Assembly: GCA_937891895.1 (NCBI GenBank)
Contig: CALATN010000041.1
Coordinates: 1 to 14,327 of the forward strand
Length of the DNA stretch: 14,327 nucleotides
Origin: an uncultured Clostridia bacterium
GTDB taxonomy: Bacteria; Bacillota; Clostridia; Oscillospirales; Ruminococcaceae
Direction: 5' to 3'
Numbering within the stretch: position 1 is the first letter of the stretch; the number at the start of each line of letters is the position of its first letter. Below, piece by piece: positions 1-7,786 of this stretch. The notes beneath the pieces are model-generated. The model was not told the origin of the DNA. It saw nothing but the letters and a program-made list of their open reading frames with translations, and ran no database searches. A program made the translations under genes and the position numbers.

Positions 1-1402
1 TCTCAGGCCAGCCAAGTGTTGAGAATGGCCAGAGAGCAGAGCTGAACCATGTATCGAGAGTATCCTCGTCCTGACGCATAGGCTTGCCGCACTTAGGACA
101 AACTGCGCTGTTTTCCTTTGTTACAACCATTTCGCCGCATTCGTCACAGTAGAACGCAGGAATCTGGTGACCCCACCAAACCTGACGGGAAATACACCAG
201 TCCTTGATGTTTTCGAGCCAGTGGTAGTAAATCTTGTCAAAACGTTCAGGAACGAACTTTGTCTTGCCTGTTTTAACAGCGTCGATAGCTGGACCTGCGA
301 GAGGTTCCATCTTAACGAACCACTGTGTGGAAATCTTAGGTTCAACAGTTGTTCCGCAGCGGTAGCAAGTACCAACATTGTGAGCGTGGTCCTCAACCTT
401 GATGAGTGCGCCTTCAGCTTCAAGGTCAGCAACGATTGCCTTTCTTGCATCGTATCTGTCCATACCTGCGTACTTAGGATAGTCAGCAACAATCTTCGCA
501 TCGTCTGTCATAACGTTGATAACAGGGAGGTTGTGACGAAGACCAACTTCAAAGTCGTTAGGGTCGTGAGCAGGTGTAATCTTAACTACGCCTGTACCGA
601 AGTCCATTTCAACGTAAGTATCGGCAACGATAGGAATTTCACGGTGTACAAGCGGAAGGATAACAGTCTTGCCGATCATATCCTTGTAGCGTTCATCATC
701 AGGGTGAACAGCAACAGCTGTATCGCCGAGGAGTGTTTCAGGACGTGTTGTAGCGAGTTCAATGTAGCCGCTGCCGTCGGAGAGAGGGTAGCGGAGGTGC
801 CAGAAGTGGCCAGCCTGATCCTCGTAGTTAACCTCAGCGTCGGAAATGGATGTCTTACAGTGCGGACACCAGTTGATAATTCTTTCGCCGCGGTAGATAA
901 GTCCCTTGTTGTAAAGATTTACGAAAACCTCACGTACAGCCTTGTTACAGCCCTCGTCCATTGTGAAGCGTTCTCTTGACCAGTCGCAGGAACAGCCCAG
1001 CTTCTTGAGCTGTTCAACAATTCTGCCGCCGAACTTAGCCTTCCAAGCCCAAGCGCGTTCCATAAATGCTTCACGGCCAATACCTTCCTTTGTAAGGCCT
1101 TCCTCAGCCATAGCCGCAACAATCTTAGCTTCTGTAGCAATAGCAGCGTGGTCAGTACCGGGGAGCCACAGTGCAGCGTAGCCGCTCATTCTCTTCCAGC
1201 GAACAAGAATATCCTGGAGGGTTTCATCGAGAGCGTGTCCCATATGGAGCTGACCTGTGATGTTTGGAGGAGGGATAACGATAGTGTAAGGCTTCTTGTC
1301 AGGGTCACGATGAGCCTTGAAGCAGTCGTTGTCCATCCAGAATTTATATATTTTATCCTCTACTTCCTTTGGGTCATAGAGCTTTGAAAGCTCCTTCTTC
1401 AT
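1..1402 (-). CDS. valS: Valyl-tRNA synthetase, N-terminal part (cut by left window edge)
   Basis: Class I aminoacyl-tRNA synthetase that charges tRNA-Val with valine in the cytoplasm. About 467 residues are visible, reading without interruption from ATG at 1402; the family is usually around 880 residues, so the KMSKS loop and anticodon-binding part lie beyond the window. Seen in the translation: PPPNITGQLHMGHAL around residues 45-58, with HMGH (53-56) as the HIGH signature; the editing (CP1) domain motif TTRPETLLGDTA; cysteine pairs WCPHC, CYRCG, CDECG and CPKCGKP; STQWFVKM; and the catalytic-core strings ISRQVWWGHQIPAFYC and DTWFSSALWPFS. The start is supported by GAAAGGA 11 nt upstream. It is transcribed divergently from the secreted-protein gene on the other side. 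Identity is certain; the only limit is the truncation at the edge. Confidence 0.98.
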   Translation of the reverse strand, partial: MKKELSKLYDPKEVEDKIYKFWMDNDCFKAHRDPDKKPYTIVIPPPNITGQLHMGHALDETLQDILVRWKRMSGYAALWLPGTDHAAIATEAKIVAAMAEEGLTKEGIGREAFMERAWAWKAKFGGRIVEQLKKLGCSCDWSRERFTMDEGCNKAVREVFVNLYNKGLIYRGERIINWCPHCKTSISDAEVNYEDQAGHFWHLRYPLSDGSGYIELATTRPETLLGDTAVAVHPDDERYKDMIGKTVILPLVHREIPIVADTYVEMDFGTGVVKITPAHDPNDFEVGLRHNLPVINVMTDDAKIVADYPKYAGMDRYDARKAIVADLEAEGALIKVEDHAHNVGTCYRCGTTVEPKISTQWFVKMEPLAGPAIDAVKTGKTKFVPERFDKIYYHWLENIKDWCISRQVWWGHQIPAFYCDECGEMVVTKENSAVCPKCGKPMRQDEDTLDTWFSSALWPFSTLGWPE

Positions 1403-1442
1403 TTCAAAACCAATCCTTTCACAAAAATAAGTATACTTTGTA

Positions 1443-1471
1443 ATTATATCACATTTTTTCGGAACAATCAA
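1443..1471 (-). promoter_or_regulatory. SigA-type promoter of valS
   Basis: On the minus strand TTGATT (1466-1471) and TATAAT (1443-1448) are separated by 17 bp, and TGA directly before the -10 makes it an extended -10. The predicted transcript start is near 1436, giving a leader of only about 34 nt before the valS ATG. Confidence 0.8.
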
Positions 1472-1497
1472 CATTTTTGGTAAAAAAATAATTACGG

Positions 1498-1512
1498 TGT
1501 CAATTCTTGACA
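1498..1512. promoter_or_regulatory. Inverted repeat overlapping the -35 box (possible operator)
   Basis: Perfect inverted repeat TGTCAA-TTC-TTGACA. The right arm is exactly the -35 hexamer of the plus-strand promoter. A dyad here could let a repressor block RNA polymerase; that role is inference from position only. Confidence 0.4.
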
Positions 1513-1535
1513 ATATATATTGGCAATGCTATAAT
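1507..1535 (+). promoter_or_regulatory. Consensus SigA promoter for the secreted beta-propeller gene
   Basis: TTGACA (1507-1512) and TATAAT (1530-1535) with a 17-bp spacer, a perfect match to the housekeeping consensus. The predicted transcript start is near 1542, leaving a leader of about 80 nt before the ATG at 1622. Confidence 0.85.
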
Positions 1536-1621
1536 TTTAACATATTGTACATATTTAAGATGAAAAATCCTATTGCTCTGAATTGTTTTAATTATATATG
1601 ACATTGAAAGGTTGTGCTGTA

Positions 1622-3304
1622 ATGAACAAAAACATAGCGATATTTATCACGACTATATTTACTGTAATTATGCTGTTTCCTGCGGTTTGCGTTTCGGCAA
1701 AGGAAGCTGAACTGAACGTTTCGTTCACCTCTACAGAAAACAGTATTACTCTTGAATGGAAATCAGAAGAAAAAATTCAGCAGAGCACGGTTTACAAGTA
1801 CAATTCCGCAAAGAAGAAGTTCACAAAGCTTGCTTCAACGCCAAAGAAAAGCTATACCGAAAAGAAACTTGACGCAGGGGAAAGGGTGCAGTATAAAATT
1901 ACCGCAAAGCTCAGAGGCGGAGAAACCGTTTCCAAAATTATAACAGCAAATACCCTGCTTGAAGATATCCCTATGCACGACGAAGATTATCAGGGAAGCA
2001 CAAAGGCGTTTGTATACAGCCGTTATGACACAAATACGAATTACCTGATTTACCGAAATTGCAGCGGTGAAAAGGTTATTTACAAATCAAACAAGTATTT
2101 CGATTATGAAATATCCATTTCCGAGGACGGAACAACGGTTTATTACGCTATAAATGATATCCTTTACCGCTACTCATATGCGGAAGGCAAAAGCAAAAAA
2201 ACAACCGCATTGCCAAGCGATGATGAAACTGTTCGTAACAGCGGTCATACCGTCATTTCATCCTCCAATGGTGAATATTGTCTTGTCAGAAGCTGGAAGT
2301 CTTTCCGAGGAGATACTGATTGCTATAAAAATTATTTTACAATCTGGCACGACGGTAAAACCGTTACATCGGAATACACAAGTTATTATCCTATTAGTGT
2401 TAAAGGTATTTCAAACGACGGAAGAGTTTTTTACATCGACGACCCTGAGGAAAAATTTGAACTGCACTTATTCAGCTTTGATACGGGAAATGATGAAGTG
2501 TTTGCCGAAATAGACTTAGAGGGATACCCTTATAGAACTGATGTATTCTTTGATAAAAACAGTTACATTATTGAAAGTTTAGATCTTATTTACGGAAAAA
2601 TCGGGTCTGCATACCAAAATGCAGTCAGCGATTTATACCGTGTTATTAAATATGACGGAAAAAGTGCAATAGTCACAACGGATGACGACACCGTTTACCG
2701 TTTGAATTTGGAAAACGGAGACTCACTGGAGCTTGCGGACAGTTCGTCAGCATTTGCCTGTACAGAAGATATGGACACAGTTGTTTTCTGCGATTACCAA
2801 AGCAAAAAGCTTGTACGGCTTTCAGGCTGGAATGAAAAGGAAAACTGCTACAAAAACAGACAGGAAATTGCTGTGCCTGCACTTACTGAAGGTCATATCA
2901 TTGACAGCTATTCCCCCGATTTGAACATTGTATACATCATAAACGAGTCAATTGAAGACTCAGACCGCATTGCATATTTTGACAGCGGAGTTTTGCAGAA
3001 AACAGAGCGAAGCTATCCGATTATTGACCGTTTCGGAAATGTTCTTTTCAGCATTCGGGGTGAAAAATGGTATCTGATGGAGCCTGACGGAAGCGAAAGA
3101 AATGTTTTTGAGGACGATACAGAATGTACTCTTATGAACTTTGACTTTATAAATGGTTTTGTCATTTTTGGAGTTGATGTTCCTTGCTATGACTCAGATG
3201 GCTTACTGCAATGCGGGGATTACGCTGAATATTATATTGATGAGAACGGAAAGCCCGTTTTTCTGTGGGATGACAGAGCAGGGTATGAAGTAACTTATGA
3301 TTGA
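1622..3304 (+). CDS. Secreted protein with Fn3-like domain and beta-propeller
   Basis: Protein of about 560 residues, probably exported and acting outside the membrane. Residues 1-26 form a signal peptide: basic start MNKNIA, a hydrophobic core, and likely cleavage after VSA. No lipobox and no LPXTG sorting signal are visible, so it may be released. Residues about 28-112 look like a fibronectin type III domain (alternating strands with ITLEWKS and YKITAKLRGG). The remainder consists of repeated beta-strand units with TolB/DUF5050-like blades, for example ISEDGTTVYYAINDILYRY, ISNDGRVFYID and YSPDLNIVYIIN. I chose ATG 1622 over the in-frame ATG 1598 because GAAAGG lies 10 nt upstream of 1622 and the signal peptide then begins normally. 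It stands alone between its own promoter and terminator. The ligand or substrate is unknown; an enzymatic role cannot be assigned. Confidence 0.85.
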   Translation: MNKNIAIFITTIFTVIMLFPAVCVSAKEAELNVSFTSTENSITLEWKSEEKIQQSTVYKYNSAKKKFTKLASTPKKSYTEKKLDAGERVQYKITAKLRGGETVSKIITANTLLEDIPMHDEDYQGSTKAFVYSRYDTNTNYLIYRNCSGEKVIYKSNKYFDYEISISEDGTTVYYAINDILYRYSYAEGKSKKTTALPSDDETVRNSGHTVISSSNGEYCLVRSWKSFRGDTDCYKNYFTIWHDGKTVTSEYTSYYPISVKGISNDGRVFYIDDPEEKFELHLFSFDTGNDEVFAEIDLEGYPYRTDVFFDKNSYIIESLDLIYGKIGSAYQNAVSDLYRVIKYDGKSAIVTTDDDTVYRLNLENGDSLELADSSSAFACTEDMDTVVFCDYQSKKLVRLSGWNEKENCYKNRQEIAVPALTEGHIIDSYSPDLNIVYIINESIEDSDRIAYFDSGVLQKTERSYPIIDRFGNVLFSIRGEKWYLMEPDGSERNVFEDDTECTLMNFDFINGFVIFGVDVPCYDSDGLLQCGDYAEYYIDENGKPVFLWDDRAGYEVTYD

Positions 3305-3340
3305 GCGTCTATTATCAAAGCATTGAAAATATTACGCTGA

Positions 3341-3386
3341 AAAGGGTATCGGAATAATAAAATCCGATACCCTTTCTGATTTTTTT
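3341..3386 (+). terminator. Intrinsic terminator after the secreted-protein gene
   Basis: A 13-bp perfect stem (3341-3353 with 3363-3375) around a 9-nt loop, followed by CTGATTTTTTT. Read on the other strand it follows the xre stop codon with only a short T run, so it may also stop that transcript weakly. Confidence 0.9.
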
Positions 3387-3389
3387 ATA

Positions 3390-3968
3390 TTATCTTGCCA
3401 CCCAATAAGCAACTGCCGAGATAACCGCTGCAACAGCTATTGTCGCCGCTATTGCAAACGTCATTACAAGCCCCTTGTTCTTTTTGGGGGCGTTTATCCT
3501 ATTCAGTAACCCCGAAGTGTAAAACGTAATCATAATCGGAGTAAGCGCAACAATAATTAGTGCGGCAGTACCAACGATTTCCAGCAGATAGCTTTTTGCC
3601 GACAAATCAAACACCTTTATTATAAGGTACACCGCCAGCGCAATCGTGCCCGAAATGCTTTCCTTTCTTATCCTTTTCAGCAGCACCATCTTTTCATTGT
3701 CTGTGTACTCCGCCGCCTTCAATACAGTTTCCTTGATTTCCTTGTCCATATTCTCACTTTTCCTTTCTCCGTCAATAATTTCACGGATATCAACATTGTA
3801 ATAGTCTGCAATTTCCGCCAACAGGCTCAGGTCGGGCATATTCACACCGTTTTCCCATCTCGATACAGTACGGCTTGACACACCGAACACCTCCGCCAGC
3901 TGTTCCTGAGTAATTCCTTTTTCCTTGCGGAGTTCTTTGAGAAACCCGCCTGTCTTCTGCTGATTCAT
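3390..3968 (-). CDS. XRE-family DNA-binding regulator with C-terminal membrane helices
   Basis: A 192-residue transcriptional regulator that appears membrane-anchored. Residues 9-64 form a helix-turn-helix of the phage-repressor (HTH_3) type: LRKEKGITQEQLAEVFGVSS followed by RTVSRWENGVNMPDLSLL. A charged linker (65-103) leads to three hydrophobic segments at about 104-121, 127-150 and 167-188. XRE-plus-TM proteins of this layout are common in Clostridia and Bacilli, generally of unknown signal. The ATG has a strong GGAGG ribosome binding site 8 nt upstream. The gene is monocistronic and lies convergent to the secreted-protein gene. Autoregulation is plausible because palindromes lie in its leader, but this is inference. 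The inducing signal and target genes are not deducible. Confidence 0.9.
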   Translation of the reverse strand: MNQQKTGGFLKELRKEKGITQEQLAEVFGVSSRTVSRWENGVNMPDLSLLAEIADYYNVDIREIIDGERKSENMDKEIKETVLKAAEYTDNEKMVLLKRIRKESISGTIALAVYLIIKVFDLSAKSYLLEIVGTAALIIVALTPIMITFYTSGLLNRINAPKKNKGLVMTFAIAATIAVAAVISAVAYWVAR

Positions 3969-3989
3969 ATTGATTACCTCCTTGATTGC

Positions 3990-4002
3990 ATTGTATTACA
4001 AT
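3990..4002. promoter_or_regulatory. Palindrome just upstream of the xre ribosome binding site (possible operator)
   Basis: Perfect dyad ATTGTA-T-TACAAT, ending 8 bp before the Shine-Dalgarno of the XRE gene. Its size and symmetry suit an HTH_3 dimer. On the minus strand one arm (TACAAT) could also be a -10, but no reasonable -35 is seen at 16-18 bp. Confidence 0.35.
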
Positions 4003-4052
4003 TCCGTGCCGAAAAACAGGACGCAAAGTGAGAAAAGCCCCTGTTTCCCCCA

Positions 4053-4071
4053 CCCGACACGGTATGTCGGG
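4053..4071 (-). other. Hairpin in the xre leader
   Basis: A 7-bp stem CCCGACA/TGTCGGG with a 5-nt loop, starting about 8 nt after the predicted transcript start. A second, weaker stem AAACAGG/CCTGTTT (4040-4046 with 4014-4020) follows. There is no full U-tract, so this is not called a terminator. Confidence 0.5.
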
Positions 4072-4085
4072 CTAAATTTAACCAT

Positions 4086-4114
4086 ATTATACCATATTTC
4101 AGCTGTAAATTCAA
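4086..4114 (-). promoter_or_regulatory. SigA-type promoter of the XRE gene
   Basis: TTGAAT (4109-4114), a 17-bp spacer and TATAAT (4086-4091) on the minus strand. The start site near 4079 gives a leader of about 110 nt. The -35 overlaps the A/T tract of the gap terminator. Confidence 0.75.
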
Positions 4115-4148
4115 CAAAAAAATCCCTGCACCCGAAGATGCAGGGATT
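4115..4148 (-). terminator. Intrinsic terminator of gap with UUCG tetraloop
   Basis: On the minus strand a 10-bp stem AATCCCTGCA/TGCAGGGATT, extended by a T-G and a C-G pair closing a TTCG tetraloop, runs straight into a run of seven T. It lies about 30 bp after the gap stop codon. Confidence 0.92.
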
Positions 4149-4177
4149 GATTATAAGTTCTTGAACAAAACTAACAA

Positions 4178-5215
4178 TTATGCGAGCTCTGCAAAGTACT
4201 TGATTGTTCTTACCATCTGGGATGTGTAAGAGTTTTCGTTGTCGTACCAGGAAACTACCTGTACTTCATAGAGGTCATCAGCAATCTTAGCTACCATTGT
4301 CTGTGTAGCATCGAAGAGAGAACCGTATGTCATACCGATAACGTCGGAAGAAACGATCTGGTCTTCGTTGTAGCCGTAGGAAGCAGAAGCAGCAGCCTTC
4401 ATAGCAGCGTTGATGCCTTCCTTAGTTACATCTGTGCCCTTAACAACAGCTGTGAGGATTGTTGTGGAGCCTGTTGGAACTGGAACTCTCTGAGCAGAAC
4501 CGATGAGCTTGCCGTTGAGTTCAGGAATAACAAGACCGATAGCCTTAGCAGCACCTGTAGAGTTAGGAACGATGTTAGCAGCGCCAGCTCTTGCTCTTCT
4601 GAGGTCACCCTTTCTGTGTGGACCGTCGAGGATCATCTGGTCGCCTGTGTAAGCGTGGATTGTGCTCATGATACCGCTCTGGATTGGAGCATAATCGTTG
4701 AGAGCCTTAGCCATAGGAGCGAGGCAGTTTGTTGTACAGGAAGCAGCGGAAATGATTGTATCGCTAGCCTTGAGTGTGTTCTCGTTAACTGAGAATACGA
4801 TTGTTGGGAGATCGTTACCAGCAGGAGCGGAGATAACAACCTTCTTAGCACCAGCATCGATGTGAGCCTGTGCCTTATCCTTAGAGCAGTAGAAGCCTGT
4901 GCACTCGAGAACTACATCAACACCGAGTTCGCCCCATGGGAGTTCTGCAGCGTTAGCCTTAGCGTAGATTGTGAGTGTCTTGCCGTCAACTGTGATTGTA
5001 CCAGCTTCATCATCAGCAACTACAGTGTGAACGTTTTCGCCCATCTTACCGCAGTAACCGCCCTGAGCTGTATCATACTTGAGAAGGTGAGCGAGCATGG
5101 AAGGCTTTGTGAGGTCGTTGATAGCAACTACATCATAACCTTCAGCACCAAACATCTGTCTGAATGCGAGACGACCGATACGGCCAAAACCATTGATTGC
5201 AACTTTAACTGACAT
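4178..5215 (-). CDS. gap: Glyceraldehyde-3-phosphate dehydrogenase (NAD-dependent, phosphorylating)
   Basis: Glycolytic enzyme converting glyceraldehyde-3-phosphate, phosphate and NAD+ to 1,3-bisphosphoglycerate and NADH in the cytoplasm. The 345-residue length is typical. It has the Rossmann start INGFGRIGRLAFR (7-19), Asp34 in the NAD-specificity region (AINDL), the active-site motif SAASCTTNCLAP with catalytic Cys160, the partner His187 in STIHAYTGDQ, RRARAGAANIVPNSTGAAKA for phosphate/substrate binding, and SWYDNENSYTSQMV near the C-terminus. The ATG is preceded by a strong AGGAGG. It is monocistronic, with its own promoter and a strong terminator, as expected for a highly expressed gene; codon use looks restricted compared with its neighbours. 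No missing residues were noted. Confidence 0.98.
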   Translation of the reverse strand: MSVKVAINGFGRIGRLAFRQMFGAEGYDVVAINDLTKPSMLAHLLKYDTAQGGYCGKMGENVHTVVADDEAGTITVDGKTLTIYAKANAAELPWGELGVDVVLECTGFYCSKDKAQAHIDAGAKKVVISAPAGNDLPTIVFSVNENTLKASDTIISAASCTTNCLAPMAKALNDYAPIQSGIMSTIHAYTGDQMILDGPHRKGDLRRARAGAANIVPNSTGAAKAIGLVIPELNGKLIGSAQRVPVPTGSTTILTAVVKGTDVTKEGINAAMKAAASASYGYNEDQIVSSDVIGMTYGSLFDATQTMVAKIADDLYEVQVVSWYDNENSYTSQMVRTIKYFAELA

Positions 5216-5278
5216 TGGAATTTCCTCCTAAAAGAAAAATTTTTTTCAGCGTCCTATATCTGAACACCGCATACATAT

Positions 5279-5307
5279 ATTTTACCCTATTTTGTTTTAT
5301 TTTGCAA
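5279..5307 (-). promoter_or_regulatory. SigA-type promoter of gap
   Basis: TTGCAA (5302-5307), a 17-bp spacer and TAAAAT (5279-5284) on the minus strand. The start near 5272 gives a leader of about 56 nt. The very A/T-rich DNA upstream (about 5308-5400) could act as an UP element; nothing else is seen there. Confidence 0.75.
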
Positions 5308-5403
5308 TACCTTTTGATAAAAAAATAACAGTTTTTAATTTTTGTTTTTAATTTGGCAATTTATCTGCTTGTTTTTGTGTAAATTACAATTTATCATCAT
5401 AGT

Positions 5404-5437
5404 AAAAATCCACGAAGGCACATCCCTTCGTGGATTT
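5404..5437 (-). terminator. Intrinsic terminator after the ABC permease gene
   Basis: A 13-bp perfect stem (5406-5418 with 5425-5437) with a 6-nt loop, followed on the minus strand by a TTTTT run. It lies 4 bp beyond the permease stop codon and ends the two-component/ABC cluster. Confidence 0.9.
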
Positions 5438-5441
5438 CTTT

Positions 5442-7778
5442 TTATTCGGAGATAAGCTCTCTTACCTCAACTGTATTGATTTTTCTTGCTGCAAGATATG
5501 CGAAAAGGAAGAAGCTTGCGCATACCGCAAGGGCAGGGAACAGGAATGTAAACAGCGTAATGTCAGCGTCAATTCGTGTAAGACCAACCATTCTCATTAT
5601 CACCTCAAGAAGCGGTGTTGTCAGGAACAGCGATGCAATTCCGCCCATTATTGAGCCGATTGCGGCGATGATTGTGAAGCGTGATGCAAACTGTGTGCGC
5701 AGACCGTTTGCTGTAAAGCCGAGAGATTTCAGTATACCGATGTCGGTACGTTCCTTGATGAAGGCTTTGGAACAAATCATACTGATTACAACCGCTGAGA
5801 AGATGATTGAAATGCCGTACACAACCCCAACGATAACGACGCAGATAGTGTCAATCAGCTCGAAAATTCCGTCAGCAGAGGTGTTTCTTTCCTCCTCAAC
5901 ATACTTGCGGAGAATGTTCTCACCGTACTTTTCTTCAAGTTTTTCAGCAACCTTGTTTGTAAGACTTAAATCTGCCATTTCAACGTAAAACATCGGAATA
6001 GTCTTGTTGATACGGTACAGACCGTCGCTTGTGATGCAGATATTCTTGCCTGCATCATTCACGTTCTGATAGATACCAGTAACGATAAATTCCTTTGCGT
6101 CCTCATTGCTTCCGATTACAACCGTGTCACCGATACCCTTGCCAAGCAGTTCAGAAGCAATGTCTGTTACAGCAACCTCATTGTCATAGGCAGGCATACG
6201 TCCGTCGTAAACCTTGTTCAGCATATCAGGCTTGTTGTAGGAATTGCAGTAAAGCTGAATTCCGTCAATCATTATGTAGTCGGAGAAGTTGAAAAGTGTT
6301 CTCGCATCAGGGTCAATTTCCGCAACGGTCTGTTCGAATTCTTCCATTTTGTCGAGGTCAAAATCCTCGTGCAGAATTAAAGTAATGTTCTGGAAAAACT
6401 GTGTTTCGCCGAAGTATTCCCTTGAAAGCGTGTCGGAAAGAATTGTTACCGTCATCATAAAATAAACAAGAAGCGCAACAATGAAAACCGAGCCGCCGTA
6501 GCTTTTGAAGCGTGACGTAAACTGACGCAGACCCATAAAGAATGAGAGAGGCTTTGCCTTGATAGGGAGGTTAAGTCTGCTGTCGAAGTAAACCTCTGCC
6601 TTGCCGCCTGAGATTGCACGGACAGGGGAAATCCTGCCGACCTTGTTTGTTGCGATTACCACAAATACAATGCAGAGCACCGCAAGTGCAAGCGCCATTG
6701 CGCCGCATTTTACAAAAGAAATGTCGGTAGCTGTGAGAAGTCCCGTCATCGGCTGGAAAAGCATACCGAGAAGCCTGAGTGCAGGAACGGAAATGATAAG
6801 TCCGATTACCGAGCCGATAACCTCAGCGATGAAATACTGGAGCACATACACAATTCGGATTTGCCACGAGGTGAAGCCCTGTGATTTGAGTATGCCGAGG
6901 TTTGTGTATTCCATATCAATTGATGTGGAAATGCTGTGCCACATTGAGATGATTACGATTGCGATAAGAAGAATGAGAAAGGCAAGAAGAATTCCCGAGC
7001 CTGTTCGGGAGTAAAGCTCTGTGTAGGTGATTGTTTCTTCCTTTGAGATAACAATACCTGCACTTGCCGCAAGTCCGCAGGAGTCGTCAAGTTCCTTTTT
7101 GACTTTGGTGTAGTCAGCACCGTCAGCAAGAGTAATACCAACGTCAAGTATTTTGTGAGTGCCAACGTCGTTTGCTTCATCATACATTTTCTTGAAGTCA
7201 TTTTCGTGTACAAACACTCGCTTTGTACCCATAAGCGAAGCACCGAACTGCGGTTCTTCGATAAATCCCTTGACGGTATAATCGTACACATAATCCTCTG
7301 TGCCCATAGTCAGCGTTGAGCCGATTTCAAGCTTTGTAACAGCTGTCATGCCGTAAGGAACGTAAACCTCGCCCTCTTTGAGAGGGTCGGGATTTTCAAC
7401 GTAATCTGTGAAGGTGTCATTCATAACACGGTATATGTCGTGCCCCTGTTCGTATACAAATAAATTCTGGAATACCTCATTACCGTCAGCCTTTGTGCCG
7501 CCTGCGAGAACACAGTCAGTTGCGGTAACACTTACCACGTCAGGATGTGCGGAAACGGTTTCCACAAGGTCTTCCTGCATAAGCGTAACACGCTCCATTG
7601 CGTTGAATGTGGGAGTGTCTGCATAAGCGTGTGCACGGTCAATCGAACGGGCAAGGTTGTCGTTGTTGCTTACCGTGCCGCTGAAGGAAAACACGATAAT
7701 CGCCATAAGCGCGGCAATGCTCTTGAATGCGCCTTTTTTGTGCCTGATGTTGGCTTTGAGAAGCTTGAAAATTTCCAT
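5442..7778 (-). CDS. ABC transporter permease with two FtsX domains
   Basis: Membrane subunit of a MacB/LolCE-class ABC system, about 778 residues. Eight transmembrane segments are visible at about 17-37, 261-281, 309-338, 356-378, 426-447, 643-667, 700-722 and 743-765, forming two FtsX repeats. Two extracytoplasmic domains of roughly 200 residues follow TM1 and TM5. Each repeat has the coupling-helix-like motif, EYTNLGILKSQGFT (289-302) and ERTDIGILKSLGFT (676-689). This internal duplication differs from BceB permeases, which have ten helices and one large loop. I start at ATG 7778 rather than the upstream in-frame ATG 7811: GAGGTG overlapping the ATPase stop codon sits just before 7778, and the earlier start would overlap the ATPase gene. 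Such pumps mechanically move lipids, lipoproteins or peptides; the substrate here is unknown. Confidence 0.92.
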   Translation of the reverse strand: MEIFKLLKANIRHKKGAFKSIAALMAIIVFSFSGTVSNNDNLARSIDRAHAYADTPTFNAMERVTLMQEDLVETVSAHPDVVSVTATDCVLAGGTKADGNEVFQNLFVYEQGHDIYRVMNDTFTDYVENPDPLKEGEVYVPYGMTAVTKLEIGSTLTMGTEDYVYDYTVKGFIEEPQFGASLMGTKRVFVHENDFKKMYDEANDVGTHKILDVGITLADGADYTKVKKELDDSCGLAASAGIVISKEETITYTELYSRTGSGILLAFLILLIAIVIISMWHSISTSIDMEYTNLGILKSQGFTSWQIRIVYVLQYFIAEVIGSVIGLIISVPALRLLGMLFQPMTGLLTATDISFVKCGAMALALAVLCIVFVVIATNKVGRISPVRAISGGKAEVYFDSRLNLPIKAKPLSFFMGLRQFTSRFKSYGGSVFIVALLVYFMMTVTILSDTLSREYFGETQFFQNITLILHEDFDLDKMEEFEQTVAEIDPDARTLFNFSDYIMIDGIQLYCNSYNKPDMLNKVYDGRMPAYDNEVAVTDIASELLGKGIGDTVVIGSNEDAKEFIVTGIYQNVNDAGKNICITSDGLYRINKTIPMFYVEMADLSLTNKVAEKLEEKYGENILRKYVEEERNTSADGIFELIDTICVVIVGVVYGISIIFSAVVISMICSKAFIKERTDIGILKSLGFTANGLRTQFASRFTIIAAIGSIMGGIASLFLTTPLLEVIMRMVGLTRIDADITLFTFLFPALAVCASFFLFAYLAARKINTVEVRELISE

Positions 7779-7786
7779 ACCGCACC

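Noticed and set aside
167..979. 270-residue plus-strand open frame
   Set aside because: Antisense to valS, whose frame is unmistakable; the translation has no recognisable domain and is a codon-bias shadow.
1403..1597. Possible T-box riboswitch before valS
   Set aside because: No T-box core, specifier stem or terminator/antiterminator pair seen, and the promoter leaves only a short leader.
1598..1621. Upstream in-frame ATG of the secreted protein
   Set aside because: GAAAGG lies between it and ATG 1622, and the signal peptide is canonical from 1622.
4014..4046. Attenuator in the xre leader
   Set aside because: The AAACAGG/CCTGTTT stem is only 7 bp with a 19-nt loop, and the following T run is broken; too weak to call a terminator.
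3790..4053. 87-residue minus-strand frame overlapping the XRE gene start
   Set aside because: Out of frame with the clear HTH protein, covers its leader and ribosome binding site, and has no recognisable content.
4862..5212. 116-residue plus-strand frame opposite gap
   Set aside because: Shadow of the highly biased gap codons; no promoter, ribosome binding site or motif.
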